Translations under genes and position numbers: made by a program | From: an uncultured Bacteroidales bacterium | GTDB lineage: Bacteria > Bacteroidota > Bacteroidia > Bacteroidales > F082 | NCBI GenBank assembly: GCA_900317055.1 | Contig: ONFF01000001.1 | Span: forward strand, 263,823-327,822 | Length of the DNA stretch: 64,000 bases | Direction: 5' to 3' | Shown here: in pieces, positions 28,106-36,718 of the stretch | How the letters are laid out: every line of letters begins with the position of its first letter | Position numbering within the stretch: position 1 is the first letter of the stretch | The notes under the pieces: model-generated | Databases searched by the model: none | What the model was told of the DNA's origin: nothing | The model's input: the letters and a program-made list of their open reading frames with translations, nothing else

Positions 28106-28609
28106 TTAATCAGGGTTTTGTGTGGTTTTAGCCATTTCCATTCGCTTGAAATAGAGGTAATACAGCAAGATAAACATGGCTGTGAACATCAAGTCGGATA
28201 AAAATGGAGAGGGTTTTTGTAGCGGATAGACAAACACGGAATTGTCGATCAGCATGCAAATTTGGGCGACGGAATAGATATGGAAACCGCGCTTGTCGCC
28301 TTTGAACATCTTGATGACGCCAATCAACGATGCGATGAACAACACCAGTAGAATGATGTAGAATTTGGAGTCGATTTGGGAGAAAATCTGCATCCCTTCG
28401 TTCATGGCCTTGGCAAAATCTCCACCAAAGGCTGAGAAAGGTTGCATCATCTCCTCAAGTTGCCCGTTCTTGTACATCGCAGTCATACTTGGCTTCACGA
28501 TCAATGACACCGATGCACTGATGATGTTCCAACAGGCGTTGATGAGCGACATCACCAAGAGGATGGTCATCCCTATGGGGCGTTTGGTTTGTTGTGTGTT
28601 GGTTTCCAT
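28106..28609 (-). CDS. Small membrane protein of unknown function (2)
   Basis: 167 residues with four hydrophobic segments (about 13-35, 83-103, 113-128 and 138-155) and no recognisable motif. The central loop MYKNGQLEEMMQPFSAFGGDF is soluble. It precedes the other small membrane gene by 2 nt on the same strand; both may form a membrane complex. It begins 15 nt from a hairpin repeat copy. Confidence 0.65.
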   Translation of the reverse strand: METNTQQTKRPIGMTILLVMSLINACWNIISASVSLIVKPSMTAMYKNGQLEEMMQPFSAFGGDFAKAMNEGMQIFSQIDSKFYIILLVLFIASLIGVIKMFKGDKRGFHIYSVAQICMLIDNSVFVYPLQKPSPFLSDLMFTAMFILLYYLYFKRMEMAKTTQNPD

Positions 28610-28623
28610 ATCCTATATTTTGT

Positions 28624-28695
28624 TTGTAAGGCTGTCACACCATGGCAGCCGCTTTCGTTTTTACGAGCGGCTGCCGTGGTACGACAGCCCTACAA
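28624..28695. repeat. Hairpin repeat R1, copy 2
   Basis: Same arms as the copy at 5290, with one change (GTAAGGCTGTC), inner arms GGCAGCCG and CGGCTGCC and a different apical region CTTTCG...CGAG that itself can pair. It lies between hutH and the downstream small membrane gene. Confidence 0.85.
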
Positions 28696-28700
28696 ACCAA

Positions 28701-30212
28701 TCATTTGTTTTGCAAATCATCAAATGCCAACGGGTAGTCTTTCACGAACTGCACGCTCTTGGCAATCTCAGTGTACATCACCTTATCGATGCGTACGAAT
28801 TCCACTTCCTTGCGGTAGGCGGCGACGAACTTCTCGATGATAGGCGACGACTTCAGCGGACGGCGGAACTCAAGGGCTTGGGTGGCGTTGAACAATTCAA
28901 TGGCTAAAACACGCTCAAGGTTTTCGGCCACGCGCAAAGCCTTCGTTGCGGCATTGGCGCCCATGCTGACATGGTCTTCCTGTCCTTGTGATGACTCGAT
29001 GCTGTCGACTGAAGCGGGTGTGCAAAGTTGCTTGCTTTGGCTGACGATGCTGGCTGCAGCATATTGCGGAATCATAAAGCCAGAGTTGAGGCCGGGCTCG
29101 GCGACCAAGAACGAAGGCAGACCACGCTTGCCACCAATCAACTGATAGATACGGCGTTCGCTGATATTGCCCAACTCAGCCATGGCGATGGCCAAGAAGT
29201 CCAAAGTGATGGCGAGAGGTTGGCCGTGGAAGTTGCCGGCGCTGATGACGAGGTCTTCATCGGGGAAGATGGTCGGGTTGTCGGTGACGGCGTTGATTTC
29301 CTCGCTAAATACAGAGGCCACATAGTCGATGGCATCCTTGGAGGCACCATGCACCTGAGGCATGCAACGGAAAGAGTAGGGGTCTTGGACATGTTTCTTC
29401 TCCCTGACAATCAACTCACTACCTTTGGTGAACTCACGCACGCGCTTGGCGGTGACAATTTGTCCATTGTGGTGACGGATTTGATGCACTTGGTCAAAGA
29501 AAGGCTCGATGCGACCGTCGAAGGCTTCCAAAGAAACGGTGCCGATGAGGTCGGCCAGATAGCTGAGGCGGAAGGCCTTCAGCAGGACATAGGTGCCGTA
29601 GCTGCTCATGAACTGGGTGCCGTTGAGCAGGGCCAGACCTTCTTTTGATTGTAAGGTGATGGGCTTCCAGCCGAACTTCTTCAGAACTTTCTCGGCGGGG
29701 ACAATCTTGCCTTCGAAATGCACTTCGCCTAGGCCGAGCAGAGGCAGCATAAGGTTGGCCAAAGGAGCCAAGTCGCCGGAGGCACCGAGTGAACCTTGGT
29801 TGTAGACCACGGGTAGCACATCGTTGTTGAAGAAGTCGATGAGGCGTTGCACGGTTACCACTTGCACGCCGCTATTGCCGTAGCTAAGGCTTTGCACCTT
29901 TAAGAGTAGCATGAGGCGGATGATCTCTTCGGGCACCATCTCGCCCGTGCCGCAGGCGTGCGACATGACGAGGTTCTTTTGCAATGTGCTTAGGTCTTCC
30001 TTTGAGATGCTATGGTCGCAGAGCGAGCCAAAGCCGGTGGTCACACCGTAGATGGGCTTCTCAGGGTTCTCCATCTTCTTGTCGAGGTAGTCGCGGCATT
30101 TTTGGATGCGTTTGACGGCGTCGGCGCTGAGTTCCAGCTTGTAGCCCTTGGTGAGTATTTCGTTTACCTGTTTGAAGGTCAGCTCTTTGGCTGAGATTTT
30201 GTGGATTTTCAT
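28701..30212 (-). CDS. hutH: Histidine ammonia-lyase
   Basis: 503 residues, aromatic amino acid lyase family, forming urocanate and ammonia from histidine. The MIO cofactor triad is Ala144-Ser145-Gly146 in GSLGASGDLAPLANL. Tyr55 (PIYGVTTGFG) and Ser84-His85 (VMSHACGTGE) match the histidine-type substrate pocket rather than tyrosine or phenylalanine lyases, as does QEDHVSMGANAA. No other hut genes (hutU, hutI, hutG/ftcD) lie nearby, so either the rest of the pathway is elsewhere or urocanate is the end product. Confidence 0.9.
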   Translation of the reverse strand: MKIHKISAKELTFKQVNEILTKGYKLELSADAVKRIQKCRDYLDKKMENPEKPIYGVTTGFGSLCDHSISKEDLSTLQKNLVMSHACGTGEMVPEEIIRLMLLLKVQSLSYGNSGVQVVTVQRLIDFFNNDVLPVVYNQGSLGASGDLAPLANLMLPLLGLGEVHFEGKIVPAEKVLKKFGWKPITLQSKEGLALLNGTQFMSSYGTYVLLKAFRLSYLADLIGTVSLEAFDGRIEPFFDQVHQIRHHNGQIVTAKRVREFTKGSELIVREKKHVQDPYSFRCMPQVHGASKDAIDYVASVFSEEINAVTDNPTIFPDEDLVISAGNFHGQPLAITLDFLAIAMAELGNISERRIYQLIGGKRGLPSFLVAEPGLNSGFMIPQYAAASIVSQSKQLCTPASVDSIESSQGQEDHVSMGANAATKALRVAENLERVLAIELFNATQALEFRRPLKSSPIIEKFVAAYRKEVEFVRIDKVMYTEIAKSVQFVKDYPLAFDDLQNK

Positions 30213-30242
30213 ATTTTTGATTGTTTATTGTGTTTCTTCTCT

Positions 30243-30292
30243 TGACGCAGGGACTTGCGCCGCCTGCTTAATGTCCTGCGCCCCTACGGGGC
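30243..30292. repeat. Inverted-repeat spacer between hisS and hutH
   Basis: CGCAGGGAC pairs with GTCCTGCG (one bulge) and a second small hairpin GCCCC-TAC-GGGGC (30280-30292) follows. It may reduce read-through from hisS to hutH; no T tract is present on the minus strand. Confidence 0.4.
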
Positions 30293-30298
30293 TTTGCT

Positions 30299-31654
30299 TT
30301 ATAATATCGTTTCCACCAATTTGTTGGCGTCAACGGTTTCTTGTTTGCCTTCTTTCATCCATTTCACGGTGAATTTCTGTTCGGCCACTTCGTTTTCGCC
30401 AGCGATGACGACAATTGGGATGTGGCGTTGGTCGGCGTATTTCATCTGTTTCTGGATCTTGGCGGCATCGGGATAGATTTCCGCGTTGATGTCGTGTTTG
30501 CGTACTTGGTTGAGGTATCTCAGACAGTATTTCTCTTCGTTCTTGCCAAAGTTGAGGAAGATGACCTTGGTGCTTTCCGACATGGTCTCAGGGAAGAGGT
30601 TGAGGCCTTCCAACACATCGTAAATGCGGTCGGCACCGAAGCTGATGCCTACACCCGAGACATTGGGCAGACCGAAAATGCCCGTGAGGTTATCGTAGCG
30701 ACCGCCACCCGAAATGCTTCCGATGGCGAAGTCCTTGGCTTTCACCTCGAAGATGGCGCCAGTGTAGTAATTCAGACCGCGGGCGAGGGTGAGGTCGAGT
30801 TCGGTGTCGATGCCGAGTTCCATGTTTTCAATATAGTCGAATAGAGTCTCAAGTTCTTCGATGCCTTTTTGGCCGACTTCATTATCTAATAAAGGCTTCA
30901 GCTGAGCCAGCTTCTCGCGCGTGTTGCCCTTCATGAAGAGGATGGGTTGCAGCTTGTCGATGGCGGCTTGCTCCAAGCCCTTTTCGGCGAGTTCTGCGTT
31001 GACGGCATCGATACCAATCTTGTCCAGCTTATCAATAGCCACAGTGATGTCGACCAAGGCATCCGATTTGCCGATGTATTCGGCGATGCCAGCCAATACC
31101 TTGCGGTTGTTAATCTTCAGAGTAACTCTGATTTTCAAGGCATTGAAGACCTCGTCGACGATTTGCACCAGCTCGGCTTCGTTGAGCAAGGAGTCGCTGC
31201 CGATGATGTCGACATCGCATTGATAGAACTCACGGTAACGGCCTTTCTGCGGACGGTCGGCACGCCAAACGGGTTGGATTTGGTAACGCTTGAATGGGAA
31301 GGCGATTTGGTCGCGATACATGGTGACAAAACGGGCGAAGGGCACGGTCAAGTCATAGCGCAGACCTTTCTCCGTGATTTTCGAAGCTAGTTTCAGGGAT
31401 TCAAGAGGTTCTCCGTTTTGCTCCACGCCACTCATGAAATCGCCCGAGTTGAGCACACGGAAGAGGAGTTTGTCGCCTTCTTCGCCATATTTGCCCAAGA
31501 GGGTGCTTAGATTTTCCATCGAAGGGGTCTCAATCGGTTGGAAACCAAAGCGTTTGAACACTGTCTTAATGGTGTCAAAAATATAATTGCGGCGTACCAT
31601 GACTTCGGGCAGGAAGTCGCGTGTGCCTTTGGGAATGCTGGGTTTTTGTGCCAT
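30299..31654 (-). CDS. hisS: Histidyl-tRNA synthetase
   Basis: 451 residues, class II synthetase charging tRNA-His. Motif 2 ([12 protein letters not shown]) and the histidine-specific [14 protein letters not shown] are present, as are [13 protein letters not shown] (motif 3 region) and a C-terminal anticodon-binding domain from about 345. The ATG at 31654 gives [17 protein letters not shown], the usual start; six additional upstream residues would run into the promoter. Own promoter at 31670. Confidence 0.94.
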   Translation of the reverse strand: MAQKPSIPKGTRDFLPEVMVRRNYIFDTIKTVFKRFGFQPIETPSMENLSTLLGKYGEEGDKLLFRVLNSGDFMSGVEQNGEPLESLKLASKITEKGLRYDLTVPFARFVTMYRDQIAFPFKRYQIQPVWRADRPQKGRYREFYQCDVDIIGSDSLLNEAELVQIVDEVFNALKIRVTLKINNRKVLAGIAEYIGKSDALVDITVAIDKLDKIGIDAVNAELAEKGLEQAAIDKLQPILFMKGNTREKLAQLKPLLDNEVGQKGIEELETLFDYIENMELGIDTELDLTLARGLNYYTGAIFEVKAKDFAIGSISGGGRYDNLTGIFGLPNVSGVGISFGADRIYDVLEGLNLFPETMSESTKVIFLNFGKNEEKYCLRYLNQVRKHDINAEIYPDAAKIQKQMKYADQRHIPIVVIAGENEVAEQKFTVKWMKEGKQETVDANKLVETIL

Positions 31655-31669
31655 TTTTGAAAATTTTTG

Positions 31670-31677
31670 CAAAAGTA
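31670..31677 (-). promoter_or_regulatory. -7 element for hisS
   Basis: TACTTTTG on the minus strand lies 15 nt before the hisS ATG. Confidence 0.55.
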
Positions 31678-31681
31678 CGAA

Positions 31682-33094
31682 TTATTTCAATTCAAACTCT
31701 TCTCCTGGCCCGGGTATGACGATGTTGTCCCAACCTTCTTTGCGAAGTTGCCGTTGATAATATTGTTGGGCTTCAAGATCACCGTGCACAATGAAAGTCT
31801 TCTTCACTTTAGTCGGGTCTTGGCAACTCAAGTAATGAATCATTTCCTTGTAGTCGCCGTGGCCACTGAAGGCATCTATTTCATAAATTTCAGCATTGAC
31901 ATTGTGTTCTGTGCCAAAAATGGAAACGCTTGCAGGTGTGGGTTTTTCCAACAGTTTGGCTCCCAATGTAGTAGGAGAGCAGTATCCAATGGCAAGAATG
32001 CTGTTGTTAGGGCTCTCGATGCTGTTGGCTATATGGTGTTTCACACGCCCGGCCTCCATCATGCCTGAAGCGGAGATAATGATACAAGGTTGCTTAGTAG
32101 CATTAAGTTCCTTCGACTGGTTGATGTCGCGCACGAAAGTGAGCCCGTTGAAGCCAAAGGGGTCGGGGTCGTATTCGATGACATCTTTCACATCATCGTT
32201 GAAGAGGTCGACATGCATACGGAAAATCTCAGTGGCGTTGACTGCCAAGGGACTATCCACATATACTGGAATCTTCTCGGGCAGTTTGCCATCGTTGTAA
32301 AAGTTATTCAGTAGGTACACAATCTCTTGTGTGCGGCTGACGGCGAACGACGGGATGATGAGTTTGCCGCGTTTCTCCACGCAGGTGTGATAGATGATTT
32401 CCAATAGTTGCTGTTCAGCATTGGTGCGGTCGCTGTGGAGGCGGTTTCCGTATGTGGCTTCCGTGATGAGGTAATCGCAGTGCGGGAAGGGTTCGGGCGA
32501 GCGCAGTAGGTAGTTGTATTCGCGGCCGATGTCGCCAGTGTATCCAATGCGGGTCATCTTGCCACCCTCGTCGATTTCGATGACGGCACAACCGCTGCCC
32601 AGCAGATGACCTGTGTTGTTGAACTTCACCTTTATATTATTGTCGATGTAAAAATAACGGTTGTAGGCCACGCTGACGAACAATTCCATGCTGGCGCGGG
32701 CATCTTTTTCGGTATAGATGGGCTGCAAGGCGGGAAGCCCTTGCTTGCGGCGTTTCTTGTTGAACCATTCCATATCGTTTTCTTGGATGAAACCGCTGTC
32801 GGGGAGCATGATGCTGCACAAGTCTTCCGTGGCTTTAGTGCAGACAACTTGACCACGGAACCCCAATTTGTAGAAATAGGGGATGAGACCGCAGTGGTCG
32901 ATATGGGCGTGGGTGAGGATGATGGCGTCGATTTCCTTAGGGTCGACCATGATGTTGCGGTTGGCGGCATCGGTCTCGAGGCCTTTACCTTGGAACATAC
33001 CGCAGTCCAAGAGGATTTTCTTGCCATGGTCGGTGGTGATGAGGTGCTTGCTACCCGTCACTTCTTGGGCAGCACCGATGAATTTGATTTTCAT
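31682..33094 (-). CDS. Metallo-beta-lactamase/beta-CASP family ribonuclease-like protein
   Basis: 470 residues. The metal site HAHIDHCG (HxHxDH) near residue 55 and downstream H/D motifs (TGDIGREY, EATYGNR) define the MBL fold. The beta-CASP insert and C-terminal IISASGMMEAGRVKHH, SGHGDY and IVHGDLEAQQ identify the YSH1/CPSF-like branch (COG1236), which includes RNA endonucleases. Length is normal. A cytoplasmic RNA-processing role is inferred from the family; direct substrates are unknown. Confidence 0.85.
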   Translation of the reverse strand: MKIKFIGAAQEVTGSKHLITTDHGKKILLDCGMFQGKGLETDAANRNIMVDPKEIDAIILTHAHIDHCGLIPYFYKLGFRGQVVCTKATEDLCSIMLPDSGFIQENDMEWFNKKRRKQGLPALQPIYTEKDARASMELFVSVAYNRYFYIDNNIKVKFNNTGHLLGSGCAVIEIDEGGKMTRIGYTGDIGREYNYLLRSPEPFPHCDYLITEATYGNRLHSDRTNAEQQLLEIIYHTCVEKRGKLIIPSFAVSRTQEIVYLLNNFYNDGKLPEKIPVYVDSPLAVNATEIFRMHVDLFNDDVKDVIEYDPDPFGFNGLTFVRDINQSKELNATKQPCIIISASGMMEAGRVKHHIANSIESPNNSILAIGYCSPTTLGAKLLEKPTPASVSIFGTEHNVNAEIYEIDAFSGHGDYKEMIHYLSCQDPTKVKKTFIVHGDLEAQQYYQRQLRKEGWDNIVIPGPGEEFELK

Positions 33095-33113
33095 AACAAT
33101 CCAAATTTGACCC

Positions 33114-33121
33114 CAAAAATA
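33114..33121 (-). promoter_or_regulatory. -7 element for the beta-CASP gene
   Basis: TATTTTTG on the minus strand, 19 nt before the ATG at 33094 and just past the terminator of the preceding protease gene. Confidence 0.5.
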
Positions 33122-33128
33122 GCAAAAA

Positions 33129-33160
33129 AAAGTGAGGTGGCAATAAATGTCACCTCACTT
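33129..33160 (-). terminator. Intrinsic terminator after the first gingipain-like gene
   Basis: Read on the minus strand, AAGTGAGGTG pairs with CACCTCACTT around a short loop and is followed by a run of T residues. It lies 28 nt after the protease stop. Confidence 0.85.
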
Positions 33161-33187
33161 TGGGATTTTTGTTTGTAACAATGTGGC

Positions 33188-36100
33188 TTATTCCACCACA
33201 ATCTTTCTCACCGTCTGTCCACTTTCAGCCTCGATGTGCATCATATAGATGCCTTTGGCTACATTGGAGAGATCGATGCGGACTTGCTCGCCTTCGACTT
33301 TGGCATTGTATACGGTCTGTCCGTAGGCGTTCACTATGCGGACATGGTTCAAGCCTTCGCCCTCAAGGGTGATTTCGCCTTGGGTCGGGTTAGGATAGAC
33401 ATTGGCTGCAATGCTGTTCTCGCCGATGCCCTCAGTGAAGATGAAGTTGGCTATGAGGACGCGGTCTTCGGTGGCGATGAAGGTGTAGTTCATCTCTACT
33501 GAAACTACTTCGCCGTTTTCGGTCCAATTCTGGAAGGACCAGTCTTCGTTGCGGACAATAGTCAGTGTGACCTCATCACCATAGTGGTATGTGCCAGCTC
33601 CTATCACGCTACCGGCTTCTTCTGGATTCACTTCGGTTGTGATTTCAACCATAGGAATCTCAAAGTTGGCCACCAAGGTGCGGTTGGCCGTAACGGTGAA
33701 TGTATAGCTTTGGTCAGTAGAGACTACAGTGCCGTTCTCCGTCCAATTGGCGAAGAGGTATCTTTGAAATGGTGTGGCGGTCACTGTGCATGAAGTGCCG
33801 TAATCATAGGTGCCAGCACCCGAAACCGTACCGGCATTGTCAGGATTGGCCGACAGGCTGATGGTGAAAGTCTGGATTTGGAAGTTGGCCACCAGGTCGA
33901 GGCTGCAGGTAACAGTGAAGGTGTAGAATTGCTCGGTGGAGACTATGCTGCCGTTTGATGTCCAGTTGATGAAGGTGTAGCCGTCGCTGGGTCCCGCCCC
34001 GACGGTGCAGCTCTCGCCATATTGGAAGGTGCCGCCGCCTGTAATTGTGCCGCCATTGGCCGGGTTAGCCGATGTGCCGATGGTGTAGTACTGAGGCTGG
34101 AACTGAGCCACCAAGGTGCGGTTGCCAGTCACCGTGAAGGTGTAGTTGGCATTCGTGGAGACCACATTGCCGTTTTCTGTCCAGTTGATGAAGGTGTAAC
34201 CATTGTTTGGCGTAGCAGTTACAGTGCACGATTGTCCTTCTTGATAGGTGCCTCCGCCCATGACGGTGCCACCATCTCTCGGAGCAGCTGACACACTGAT
34301 GGTGTAGTTCTGTGTTTGTGCCGTGAAGTTGGCGACCAAATTGCGGTTGCCATTCACCACGAATGTGTAGCTGGCTTGGGTGGAGACAACATTGCCGTTT
34401 TCGGTCCAGTTGGTGAAGGTGTAGCTAGCATTAGGTGTGGCAGTCACTGTGCACGACTGACCTTGGTTGTAGGTGCCACCTCCAGTGACGGTGCCTCCAA
34501 TGTTCGGGTTGGCCGAGACATTGACGGTATATTGCTGTGTGCCACCTTGCGTGATTTGAATGGTAGCGATGTAAGTAATCTTGTTGTAGCCGAACACGGT
34601 CAGCGTGGCAGTGCCAGAGGTGCCAGGTGCGGTAAAGGTGATGTTGCAAGTGCCATTCACGATGGTGGCCGAGCCCATGATTTCGTTGTTGCGGGTCAGG
34701 GTGGCCAAAGCACCGTTACCATTGGTGGCATTCACAGTGAAGTTCGTTGCCGTTGAACTCATAGAAGGAGCATGGGTTACATTCATATCCGCAGGAACAT
34801 CGTTGCGAACCGTTAAGGTGGGGTCGCCGAAGAGGATCCATGAGAGATAGGTGCCTTTACCAGGGTTGTTGTTGGGGCCGTATTGGTCCAAAATCTTCAT
34901 GTTGCCGTCAAACGAGATACCACCCAAAGTGCGCTTGATGTTGGTGCTGTGTTGCTCGGTCAACACATCCACCATCTCGTCTTGGCCGTATTGTGGCGGT
35001 TCCCAAGGTTGGGAAATGTAAGAAAACATGCCGCCAACGGCACCAGTAGGTTGTTCGGGATTGTTATTGTTATTGGCACGTAGCCAAGCCTCGCCAAAAC
35101 AAGGCTGACTGTGGTCGTATTTTCCGTTGAGGCATGCCACCGACCAAATGATGGGTAACTTGTTGACATTGGTCAGGGCGTTGACATTGGAGTTGCTGTA
35201 GTTATTGAGCGCCCAGCTGGTCTCTGAGCCGTGGTTGCAGTAATTGATGATGCTCACACCTTGGTTGATGTGTTGACTCAAGATGGAGGCGGAGGAAGAA
35301 TAGCCAGAAACTCCGGGGTAGTCTTGGTAGACGGTGGTGTAGTTGTAGTTCAACAGGTCGGTACGAATGTTATCGACATGTTGCCAGTCGAGTTCGCCGA
35401 AATGTCCGGGACCGTCGTTGTTGCCGAGGCCGTCACCAAAAGTCAGCCAAGTGTCAGAAGCGTTGATGTCTCTTTCGTAATAGATGACTTTGTTGACTTG
35501 AGTAGTCACATGAGTTTCGTTCTCTGCGGAAAAACGACCGATTATAAGGTCGTTATAGAAGTCATTTCCAACCACTTGGCCATACATATTGTCGCTTTTG
35601 CCGCTGTAGCTGCTCCATCCGCTACCTGCGGTAAAAGAGATGCCAGGAATTTGACCGACATCACCGACCAGAAGGACATGTGAAAGGTTGGGGTTGGCAT
35701 TGTATTGGCCTTGAATGTAGGCTTGGATGGCTGTAGGGGTAGTGCCAGCCGTGCTTGTGCCGACCATGGTAGTGGGACGGCCGATCTGCTTCTTCCAATT
35801 GACGAAAGGCTGCATGGCGCTCATAAAGGCATCGTGGCAGATGATGAGCAAATGACCGGTCTCGACAACGGGCGTATATTTGCTCAAGCCTTCGCTGAAG
35901 TTGATGAAGTGGTTGCCGTACATGGCCTCAATTTCTGGATCCATCTTCACCTCGTTTGAGCGGCGGTCTATAATGTTTTCGTTTGACAGGCCATCGCTGT
36001 ACATTTCAACAGTCATGTTGTAATACACGCGAAGGGTCTTGCTAACGGGGTTGTAGGCGAAAGGATAGACAACCATGTTCTGTCCACGGAAGTCACGGAG

Positions 36101-36574
36101 GATGTAAGGTTCATAAAGGCCTACATTCTGCGTGGGGAAGAAAGCATCGGTCGAATAAGCTTCACCGTAAGTGTATGGCACATCTGCAGGGTTGATGGTA
36201 CGCGGGAAATCGCCTTTGGAAGGAGCCACTTCCATTGGAATATCGGTGTATTGGGCATCAACGACGCGGATGTTGTAATGTTGACGGTCGCCAACGATAG
36301 CCGGAACAGCAATCATAGGCAGGTTGGGTTCGCCAGCGGAAGCAGTGCTTACCGTCTTGGGAACCGAGATGATGTTGGCTTCGCCACGCGGTGTGGTCAC
36401 CGTTTGGGTGAAGAAGCCTGGGACTTGCAGGTTGACGGTGATTTGGCTCTCGGAAGAGGAAACCAAATTCGTCTGAATAGTGCTCGGGGTGTTGCTCTTG
36501 AGTGCTACCCACTGCTGACCAAAAGTCACAACTGTCAGCATGACGAGCAGTAGCGTAAATAAGCTTTTTTTCAT
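33188..36574 (-). CDS. Gingipain-like C25 cysteine protease with T9SS signal (1)
   Basis: 1128 residues, secreted. Signal peptide ends about residue 19 (TVVTFG). A C25-type propeptide (about 25-210) precedes the catalytic domain (about 235-600) with His448 in NYCNHGSETSW and Cys481 in SVACLNGKYD. Five divergent InlB-like repeats of about 72 residues follow (each with GGTVxGGGTY and FTNWTENGNVVST motifs), then a C-terminal T9SS sorting domain of about 75 residues ending TVRKIVVE. It should be exported through the outer membrane and anchored or released at the surface. The gene is a tandem paralogue of the one at 36719 and carries one more repeat. Confidence 0.92.
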   Translation of the reverse strand: MKKSLFTLLLVMLTVVTFGQQWVALKSNTPSTIQTNLVSSSESQITVNLQVPGFFTQTVTTPRGEANIISVPKTVSTASAGEPNLPMIAVPAIVGDRQHYNIRVVDAQYTDIPMEVAPSKGDFPRTINPADVPYTYGEAYSTDAFFPTQNVGLYEPYILRDFRGQNMVVYPFAYNPVSKTLRVYYNMTVEMYSDGLSNENIIDRRSNEVKMDPEIEAMYGNHFINFSEGLSKYTPVVETGHLLIICHDAFMSAMQPFVNWKKQIGRPTTMVGTSTAGTTPTAIQAYIQGQYNANPNLSHVLLVGDVGQIPGISFTAGSGWSSYSGKSDNMYGQVVGNDFYNDLIIGRFSAENETHVTTQVNKVIYYERDINASDTWLTFGDGLGNNDGPGHFGELDWQHVDNIRTDLLNYNYTTVYQDYPGVSGYSSSASILSQHINQGVSIINYCNHGSETSWALNNYSNSNVNALTNVNKLPIIWSVACLNGKYDHSQPCFGEAWLRANNNNNPEQPTGAVGGMFSYISQPWEPPQYGQDEMVDVLTEQHSTNIKRTLGGISFDGNMKILDQYGPNNNPGKGTYLSWILFGDPTLTVRNDVPADMNVTHAPSMSSTATNFTVNATNGNGALATLTRNNEIMGSATIVNGTCNITFTAPGTSGTATLTVFGYNKITYIATIQITQGGTQQYTVNVSANPNIGGTVTGGGTYNQGQSCTVTATPNASYTFTNWTENGNVVSTQASYTFVVNGNRNLVANFTAQTQNYTISVSAAPRDGGTVMGGGTYQEGQSCTVTATPNNGYTFINWTENGNVVSTNANYTFTVTGNRTLVAQFQPQYYTIGTSANPANGGTITGGGTFQYGESCTVGAGPSDGYTFINWTSNGSIVSTEQFYTFTVTCSLDLVANFQIQTFTISLSANPDNAGTVSGAGTYDYGTSCTVTATPFQRYLFANWTENGTVVSTDQSYTFTVTANRTLVANFEIPMVEITTEVNPEEAGSVIGAGTYHYGDEVTLTIVRNEDWSFQNWTENGEVVSVEMNYTFIATEDRVLIANFIFTEGIGENSIAANVYPNPTQGEITLEGEGLNHVRIVNAYGQTVYNAKVEGEQVRIDLSNVAKGIYMMHIEAESGQTVRKIVVE

Positions 36575-36602
36575 AGATTGAAAATGGATTAGTTTTAAAG
36601 GG

Positions 36603-36610
36603 CAAAAATA
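36603..36610 (-). promoter_or_regulatory. -7 element for the first gingipain-like gene
   Basis: TATTTTTG on the minus strand, 29 nt before the start codon. The same element is present at 39910 before the paralogue, as part of the duplicated segment. Confidence 0.55.
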
Positions 36611-36631
36611 GTGCTTTTTGCCGAATATGGG

Positions 36632-36712
36632 TCAAATTTTGTTGTTTTTCTTCGTAAAAGCGACAGAATCGCCCCAAGCGTTATATAAGACCTTATGCCC
36701 GATGGCGGCCAG
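36632..36712 (-). pseudogene. Duplicated 3' fragment of hydE
   Basis: Read on the minus strand, codons from 36712 give L-AAIGHKVLYNAWGDSVAFT-KKNNKI-stop, nearly identical to the last residues of HydE (AAIGHKVLYNAWGDSVAFT, then RKNTPK). Similarity continues past the stop into the promoter of the downstream protease. The fragment begins only 7 nt after the stop of the second protease, marking the breakpoint of a tandem duplication that copied the hydE end together with a protease gene. Confidence 0.9.
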
Positions 36713-36718
36713 ATGAGT

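Noticed and set aside
28701-30212. Ammonia-lyase considered as a tyrosine lyase for an aryl polyene pathway with the fab operon
   Set aside because: Residues Ser84-His85 and the QEDHVSMG segment fit histidine ammonia-lyases, and it lies 22 kb from the fab genes.
33188-36574. Regularly spaced repeats in the protease gene considered as a CRISPR-like array
   Set aside because: The repeats are about 216 nt, translate as InlB-like protein domains and are degenerate at synonymous sites. No CRISPR array or cas genes were found anywhere in the window.
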